Positions 5,544-7,240 of a stretch of 7,240 nt of DNA are shown here, piece by piece. Every line of letters starts with the position of its first letter. Within the stretch, counting starts at the first letter, position 1. The notes beneath the pieces are model-generated. The model saw nothing but the letters and a program-made list of their open reading frames with translations. It made no database searches and had not been told where the DNA came from. Origin of the DNA: Solirubrobacterales bacterium. GTDB taxonomy: Bacteria; Actinomycetota; Thermoleophilia; Solirubrobacterales; Solirubrobacteraceae. The DNA is taken from NCBI GenBank assembly GCA_003157595.1, contig PMKB01000303.1, forward strand, positions 1 to 7,240, read 5' to 3'. The position numbers were made by a program, and so were the translations under genes.

Positions 5544-6272
5544 TCACGCGCCGGTCCCCGCCGCGGGAGCGGGCGCGCTCAGCAGGCTCTGACACTTCGC
5601 GTTCGCCGCAACGAACGCGCTCGTCGTGCGGTTCACCTTCGTGCCGAAGACGAACCCGGTGCCGCTGAAGTTCGGCTTCGGCAGGTCGATGCCGTCGCGC
5701 TTCATGCACGCCGCGTAGCTGATGACATCCGCGCGGTACTGCGGACTCGCAACGCCGCCGCCGGAGCCCGGCGCACCCGTGGCTCCGGTCGCGCCGAAGC
5801 GTCCGCGGCCAAAGCCGCCGCCAAAGCCGGCGGCTCCGCCGCACTTGGCGAACGCCGCCGCGAACTTGGAATTGCCGGCGAAAGCGCCGCCGCCGCCGGG
5901 GAAGCCCCGTCCCGCAGCTCCGGTCGCGCCGGTCGCGCCGAAGAACCGCCGCGCTGCGCCGCTCGCACCGCTCGCACCAAAGCGGCGGGCGCCGCCGGTC
6001 GCGCCGCTCGCGCCAGTCCCGCCGAAGCGTCGCCCGCCGAACCCGCCGGTCGGCAGGGTCACGCCGTACTTCTTCAGGCATGCGACGAGCTTTGCGCTGC
6101 CCGCGGTCGTGGCCGCGGCGCCGCTCGCGCCGGCCGCAGGAGCGCTCCCGGAGCTGTTGGTGGCGGCGGAGGTGGCCGTCGGCGTCGAGCTGCCGCCGCA
6201 GGCGGCCAGCGTGACCGCTGCCAGGAGGGCGGCGCCGGGGACGGCGATGACACGTGCACGTCTTACTTTCAT
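5544..6272 (-). CDS. Lipoprotein with two Cys-motif domains and Gly/Ala-rich insertions
   Basis: This encodes a 242-residue protein. The signal sequence ends in a lipobox, LAAC (22-25), so C25 should be lipidated and the protein anchored outside the membrane. After a Ser/Thr/Ala linker come two related modules. Module 1 has VACLKKYGVTLPTGGF (63-78) and KFAAAFAKCG (136-145). Module 2 has AACMKRDGIDLPKPNF (187-202) and SAFVAANAKCQ (218-228). This Cys-(Lys/Arg)-x2-Gly...LP...Ala-x-Cys pattern is recalled from actinobacterial lipoproteins of unknown function. The two cysteines of each module could pair. Module 1 is split by about 50 residues of repeats (RRFG, GASGATG), and a second repeat patch (155-171) lies between the modules. 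AAGGAG at 6279-6284 sets the ATG at 6272. It is the last gene of the permease operon, 16 bases behind the anchored protein. Confidence 0.8.
   Translation of the reverse strand: MKVRRARVIAVPGAALLAAVTLAACGGSSTPTATSAATNSSGSAPAAGASGAAATTAGSAKLVACLKKYGVTLPTGGFGGRRFGGTGASGATGGARRFGASGASGAARRFFGATGATGAAGRGFPGGGGAFAGNSKFAAAFAKCGGAAGFGGGFGRGRFGATGATGAPGSGGGVASPQYRADVISYAACMKRDGIDLPKPNFSGTGFVFGTKVNRTTSAFVAANAKCQSLLSAPAPAAGTGA
5760..5810 (-). repeat. Second Gly/Ala/Thr repeat patch in the lipoprotein
   Basis: Residues 155-171 read GRGRFGATGATGAPGSG, the same RFG plus GATGATG unit as the larger patch, placed between the two cysteine modules. Confidence 0.6.
5907..6032 (-). repeat. Tandem RRFG-GASGATG coding repeats in the lipoprotein
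   Basis: Residues 81-122 repeat an imperfect unit of RRFG followed by GASGATG-like triplets (RRFGGTGASGATGGA, RRFGASGASGAA, RRFFGATGATGAAGR). On the plus strand this shows as recurring gcgccg and gtcgcgccg motifs. The array splits the first cysteine module. Confidence 0.7.
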
Positions 6273-6278
6273 TTACTG

Positions 6279-6284
6279 CTCCTT
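6279..6284 (-). promoter_or_regulatory. Ribosome-binding site of the lipoprotein gene
   Basis: AAGGAG on the minus strand, six bases before the ATG at 6272, in the 16-base gap after the preceding gene. It fixes the start at the beginning of the lipoprotein signal sequence. Confidence 0.75.
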
Positions 6285-6288
6285 GTTT

Positions 6289-6963
6289 CTATCCGCCGCC
6301 GAAGAGGCTGGCCGAGCCGCTGGTTGATGTCGTGCCGGAGCCGCCGCTCGAGCTGGAGGTGCCGGCGCTGCCGGAGTCGGTCACCGTGCTCGCGGTGAGC
6401 GCGCCGGTGTTTCCGGTGACACCGGTGACGACCACGGAGTCGCCCGGCCGGATCGATTTGCGGCCGACCGACTCGGATTTGCTGATCTTGGACTCGGGGG
6501 TCGTGATGACCTCGGTCATCGTGCCCGCGGCGGTCGTGACGTAGAGCTTGTTGCCGCTGATGTCGGTGACCGTGCCGATCGCCTCCCCCGCGCCCGCAGC
6601 GCCACCGGCGCCGCCGAACAGCGACGCGAAGCGGCTGAAGCCGCCGCGCGCGGACGCCGCGCCGCTTGAACCCGTCGCCCCACTCGCGCCCGCACCGAAA
6701 CGCGAACTTGCGCTGGAGGCGCCGAGTGTGCTCGTCGAGCTGCCCTGGTTCTTCTGCACGAGCACGCCGCCGACGAAACCGCACGCGGCGAACAGGACGA
6801 GCATCAGGACCACCGTCAGCGGCGTGAAGAAGCGCGCTCGCGGCCGGGGCGGCAGCTCGTCGGGCTCCTCATACCAGCCCTCCGCGGCCTGCGGCGGCAG
6901 CGGCGGCGGCGTGGGCGGGGGCGGCAGCGGGGGCAGGGCGTCGTGTGGGGTCGTGTCACTCAA
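6289..6963 (-). CDS. Pro-rich, membrane-anchored protein with a small beta-rich outer domain
   Basis: This encodes a 224-residue protein. Residues 1-45 are cytoplasmic and proline-rich (PPLPPPPTPPPLPP at 11-24). One membrane helix spans about 46-69 (FTPLTVVLMLVLFAACGFVG). Outside lies a Gly/Ala/Ser-rich linker (about 78-128) that includes SRFGAGASGATGSSG. A compact domain follows at about 127-197, GEAIGTVTDISGNKLYVTTA, ending SIRPGDSVVVTGVTG and TASTV. This pattern of short strands around IxG-x-V and GDxVxVxG is like DUF5666/OB-fold small beta-barrels, recalled from sequence style. A Ser/Gly/Thr tail ends the protein. The TTG start at 6963 overlaps the end of the permease gene by eight bases (TTGAGTGA) with a GAGG nearby upstream, which suggests coupled translation. 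It is probably an accessory envelope subunit of the ABC permease; no enzymatic motif is visible. Confidence 0.78.
   Translation of the reverse strand: MSDTTPHDALPPLPPPPTPPPLPPQAAEGWYEEPDELPPRPRARFFTPLTVVLMLVLFAACGFVGGVLVQKNQGSSTSTLGASSASSRFGAGASGATGSSGAASARGGFSRFASLFGGAGGAAGAGEAIGTVTDISGNKLYVTTAAGTMTEVITTPESKISKSESVGRKSIRPGDSVVVTGVTGNTGALTASTVTDSGSAGTSSSSGGSGTTSTSGSASLFGGG
6586..6702 (-). repeat. Gly/Ala/Ser-rich linker sharing units with the neighbouring lipoprotein
   Basis: Residues 88-126 of the anchored protein read RFGAGASGATGSSGAASARG and continue with GGFSRF and GGAGGAAGAG. The RFG and GASGATG units are the same as those in the adjacent lipoprotein gene. Confidence 0.5.
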
Positions 6964-7240
6964 AGCGCAGAGCCTCGATCGGTCGGAGGGCGGCGGCGCG
7001 ACCCGCCGGATATGTGCCGAAGAACAACCCTGTCAGCAGGGCCGCGCCGAAGGCGAGGAAGACCGAATAGGTCGCGATCGCCGGATGCACACCGGCGATC
7101 GTGAACTGGCTGCCGATCACGCCGAGCGCAACACCGGCGAGGGCGCCGAAGACCGAGACGAGCACCGCCTCGGTGAGGAACTGCTTGAGGATGTCGCTGC
7201 GGCGCGCGCCGACCGCCTTGCGAATGCCGATCTCGCGGGT
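6956..7240 (-). CDS. MacB/FtsX-type ABC transporter permease, C-terminal part (5' end outside window)
   Basis: The minus-strand frame is open from the window edge to TGA 6956-6958 and gives 94 residues. It begins TREIGIRKAVGARRSDILKQ, the highly conserved coupling-helix segment of MacB-type permeases that contacts the ATPase. Two membrane helices follow, AVLVSVFGALAGVALGVIG and, after a short outer loop, YSVFLAFGAALLTGLFFG. It closes with TYPAGRAAALRPIEALRFE, the standard family end. Full proteins have about 400 residues with a large periplasmic domain after helix 1, so about three quarters lie outside the window. An internal ATG at 7165 is not the start, because conserved family sequence lies upstream of it. 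MacB-type systems use ATP hydrolysis inside to move or release substrates outside. The ATPase and any adaptor gene are expected just beyond the right edge. Confidence 0.93.
   Translation of the reverse strand, partial: TREIGIRKAVGARRSDILKQFLTEAVLVSVFGALAGVALGVIGSQFTIAGVHPAIATYSVFLAFGAALLTGLFFGTYPAGRAAALRPIEALRFE

Noticed and set aside
5722..6327. 201-residue plus-strand frame with repeated APVAPK units
   Set aside because: It is the mirror of the GASGATG repeats on the coding strand. The minus-strand lipoprotein has a signal sequence, lipobox, ribosome-binding site and matching modules.
5349..6398. 349-residue plus-strand open frame
   Set aside because: Arg/Ala-rich composition, runs antisense to two supported genes, and has no family signature.

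Overview
The window is GC-rich throughout, with strong G/C preference at third codon positions, occasional GTG/TTG starts, and protein families I associate with high-GC Gram-positive bacteria. The sigma-factor/membrane-protein pair and the Cys-motif lipoprotein look most like the Solirubrobacterales/Thermoleophilia branch of Actinomycetota (Conexibacter, Solirubrobacter and relatives). That placement is inference from recalled family resemblance, not from a search.

Layout. (1) Bases 1-146 hold the 3' end of an unrecognised plus-strand gene, followed by a strong hairpin and a stretch with no convincing gene up to about 428. (2) Bases 429-743 hold a candidate promoter, a strong Shine-Dalgarno and a 75-residue secreted two-cysteine protein. 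(3) A convergent minus-strand gene (832-1911) encodes an exported TolB-like beta-propeller protein; a G9 tract sits at its ribosome-binding position and a perfect 12-bp palindrome lies about 110 bases upstream of it. (4) Bases 2114-2317 are the C-terminal remnant of a PIN-domain (VapC-like) toxin, followed by a hairpin. (5) Bases 2413-3204 encode a COG3910-type ABC-like ATPase, probably read from a GTG with little or no leader. (6) Bases 3285-5302 form a two-gene operon with an ATGA overlap: an ECF sigma factor and a large single-pass membrane protein with ten cysteines in its outer part. (7) Bases 5544-7240 (minus) form a tight three-gene operon: the C-terminus of a MacB/FtsX-type ABC permease (cut by the window edge), an inner-membrane-anchored Pro-rich protein with a small beta-rich outer domain, and a lipoprotein with two copies of a Cys-motif domain and large Gly/Ala/Ser/Thr-rich insertions.

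How they work together. Most products act at or outside the membrane: a secreted Cys protein, an exported propeller, an envelope regulator pair and an ABC-permease envelope operon. The sigma/membrane-protein pair is most simply read as a signalling unit in which the membrane protein controls the sigma factor, although it lacks the usual zinc-finger anti-sigma signature. The MacB-type operon is most simply an export or envelope-remodelling machine with two accessory extracytoplasmic proteins. The PIN fragment and the lone ATPase mark a more mobile, decaying patch between these blocks. I see no RNA genes, CRISPR arrays or insertion sequences.
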